Assembly: GCA_964370445.1 (NCBI GenBank)
Contig: CAYJJK010000118.1
Coordinates: 1 to 6,814, forward strand
Length of the DNA: 6,814 nt
Reading direction: 5' to 3'
Source: JAAYCI01 sp964370445
GTDB taxonomy: Bacteria > Bacillota > Clostridia > Oscillospirales > Ruminococcaceae
The position numbers and the translations under genes were made by a program. Shown piece by piece: positions 6,191 through 6,814 of this stretch (positions within the stretch are counted from its first letter, which is position 1; each line of letters opens with the position of its first letter). The notes beneath the pieces are model-generated. The model made no database searches. It worked only from the letters and a program-made list of their open reading frames with translations, and was not told the origin of the DNA.

Positions 6191-6652
6191 ATGGCAAGTG
6201 ACAAAAACAGTTTATCGCATACGAAATGGAATTGCAAATATCACATCGTGTTTGCGCCGAAATACCGTAGAAAAATCATATATGGGGAAATAAAAAGAGA
6301 TATAGGAAAAATATTAAGACAGCTATGCGAATGGAAAGAAATCAACATAATAGAAGCGGAACTCTGTGCAGACCACGTACATATGCTTGTGGAAGTCCCA
6401 CCCAAAGTGAGTGTTTCCGGATTTGTGGGGTATCTAAAGGGAAAAAGTAGCTTGATGATACACGAAAGACATGGGAATCTAAAGTACAAATATGGCAACC
6501 GAAGTTTTTGGTGCAGGGGCTACTACGTTGATACTGCGGGGAAAAACACAAAGCGAATCAAGGAATACATTCAAAACCAGCTTAAAGAAGACCAACTTCA
6601 CGACCAAATGACAATCAGAGAATACCAAGACTCGTTCAAAGGTAGCAAGTAA
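6191..6652 (+). CDS. tnpA: IS200/IS605-family transposase TnpA (HUH/Y1)
   Basis: This is a 153-residue single-strand transposase that cuts and joins the element at its hairpin ends through a 5'-phosphotyrosine intermediate, acting as a dimer on single-stranded DNA. The N-terminus has the family stretch SHTKWNCKYHIVFAPKYRRK (9-28). The metal-binding HUH motif is H62-V63-H64 within DHVHML. The likely nucleophile is Y126 in EYIQNQ, with Q130 in the usual place. WCRGYYVDTAG (107-117) is also conserved. Full family length and all key residues are present, so it appears functional. The ATG at 6191 follows AAGGAGG by 8 bases, but that site is sequestered in the leader hairpin, implying very low expression. 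There is no partner tnpB. Confidence 0.95.
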   Translation: MASDKNSLSHTKWNCKYHIVFAPKYRRKIIYGEIKRDIGKILRQLCEWKEINIIEAELCADHVHMLVEVPPKVSVSGFVGYLKGKSSLMIHERHGNLKYKYGNRSFWCRGYYVDTAGKNTKRIKEYIQNQLKEDQLHDQMTIREYQDSFKGSK

Positions 6653-6683
6653 CCCAAGTCGCAGGAGAAAGGCCGTTATAAAA

Positions 6684-6723
6684 GCGCCTTGAGGCGCCGC
6701 TAGTATTCACGCCTTACAGGCGT
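6684..6723 (+). terminator. Two hairpins after tnpA (possible terminator, within the IS right end)
   Basis: The first hairpin pairs GCGCC (6684-6688) with GGCGC (6693-6697) around TTGA. The second pairs ACGCCT (6709-6714) with AGGCGT (6718-6723) around TAC and is followed by TTCTGT. The two share a CGCCTT...AGGCG pattern. They could end the tnpA transcript or take part in the right-end structure. The T run is poor, so termination is uncertain. Confidence 0.45.
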
Positions 6724-6733
6724 TTCTGTAAAA

Positions 6734-6752
6734 CCCCCGGCTAAGCCAGGGG
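6734..6752 (+). repeat. Right-end subterminal hairpin of the IS200 element
   Basis: CCCCCGGC (6734-6741) pairs with GCCAGGGG (6745-6752) around the loop TAA, with one C-A mismatch (6738 with 6748). It is in the same orientation as the left hairpin and nearly the same in sequence, as expected for the two TnpA-binding ends of this family. Confidence 0.8.
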
Positions 6753-6814
6753 ATATTTATTGCATTTTTACAATTTAATATCATGCCCACCGGTTTTGGA
6801 GGGTAAGTGGGTGA
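6753..6814 (+). other. Right flank; possible ribosome binding site of a gene cut by the window edge
   Basis: This part includes the few unknown right-tip bases of the IS and then AT-rich sequence. GGAGGG at 6798-6803 is followed 7 bases later by GTG at 6811-6813, which could begin the next gene, but only four bases remain, so this cannot be tested. Confidence 0.15.

Larger units (their letters stand above)
6072..6752 (+). mobile_element. IS200-type insertion sequence (IS200/IS605 family, tnpA only)
   Basis: The element is defined by one transposase gene flanked by near-identical subterminal hairpins, both reading AAACCCCCGGCTA at their left side. The stated span runs hairpin to hairpin; the true tips lie some bases outside and cannot be fixed from one copy, since this family makes no target duplications and has no terminal inverted repeats. 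Hairpin to hairpin it is about 680 bp, fitting the roughly 700-bp single-gene IS200 type. There is no tnpB. All visible parts, including hairpins, leader and an undamaged transposase, look intact, so it may be active. It sits just after a terminator T run. Confidence 0.85.

Noticed and set aside
6684..6723. CRISPR-like or tandem repeat from the paired CGCCTT...AGGCG hairpins
   Set aside because: There are only two short, unequal hairpins with no regular spacer; they fit IS right-end or terminator structure.
6653..6814. A tnpB gene or guide-RNA (omega RNA) at the right end of the IS
   Set aside because: There is no RuvC-like coding sequence, and the space is filled by short hairpins and the right-end structure. 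This is an IS200-type element carrying tnpA alone.

Overview
The window reads like a low-to-moderate G+C anaerobic member of the Bacillota, probably a Clostridia-type gut organism. The evidence is strong AGGAGG-type ribosome binding sites, TTG and GTG starts, a classic lipoprotein signal on the binding protein, a YufNOPQ/NupNOPQ-like transporter and an IS200-type insertion sequence. This is inferred from gene style only; no taxonomic marker is present. A run of ten Ns shows it comes from a draft assembly.

Layout, all on the + strand. Bases 2-187 are the last 61 codons of a protein whose C-terminus closely resembles methenyltetrahydromethanopterin cyclohydrolase (Mch). After 109 bases comes a compact four-gene ABC importer of the BMP/nucleoside class: a double-domain ATPase (297-1824, interrupted by the N gap), a BMP-family lipoprotein (1821-2891, overlapping the ATPase stop by 4 bases), and two BPD_transp_2 permeases (about 2957-4030 and 4030-4962, overlapping by one base). 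A perfect 12-bp stem-loop lies between the lipoprotein and the first permease. A second hairpin, ending in a short T run, follows the last permease. Next is a flavodoxin-fold oxidoreductase with a compact four-cysteine motif (5103-5723).

Bases 5724-6022 hold no confident gene, only a possible 55-codon ORF and a short out-of-frame coding-like stretch. A strong intrinsic terminator (6023-6054) closes the module. Directly behind it sits a complete-looking IS200-type element: matching subterminal hairpins at about 6072-6090 and 6734-6752, one HUH/Y1 transposase gene (6191-6652), and a leader that can hide the transposase ribosome binding site. The last 60 bases lie outside the hairpins and hold no assignable gene.

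How the parts may work together: the lipoprotein captures a small heterocyclic ligand outside the membrane, the two permeases form the channel and the ATPase drives uptake. The BMP class is known for nucleosides, but the usual GVDxDQ-like ligand motif is altered here, so the substrate is open. An Mch-like enzyme on one side and an FMN or Fe-S flavoprotein on the other make a hypothesis of uptake plus modification of a pterin-like or purine-like compound worth testing. That link rests on gene order alone.
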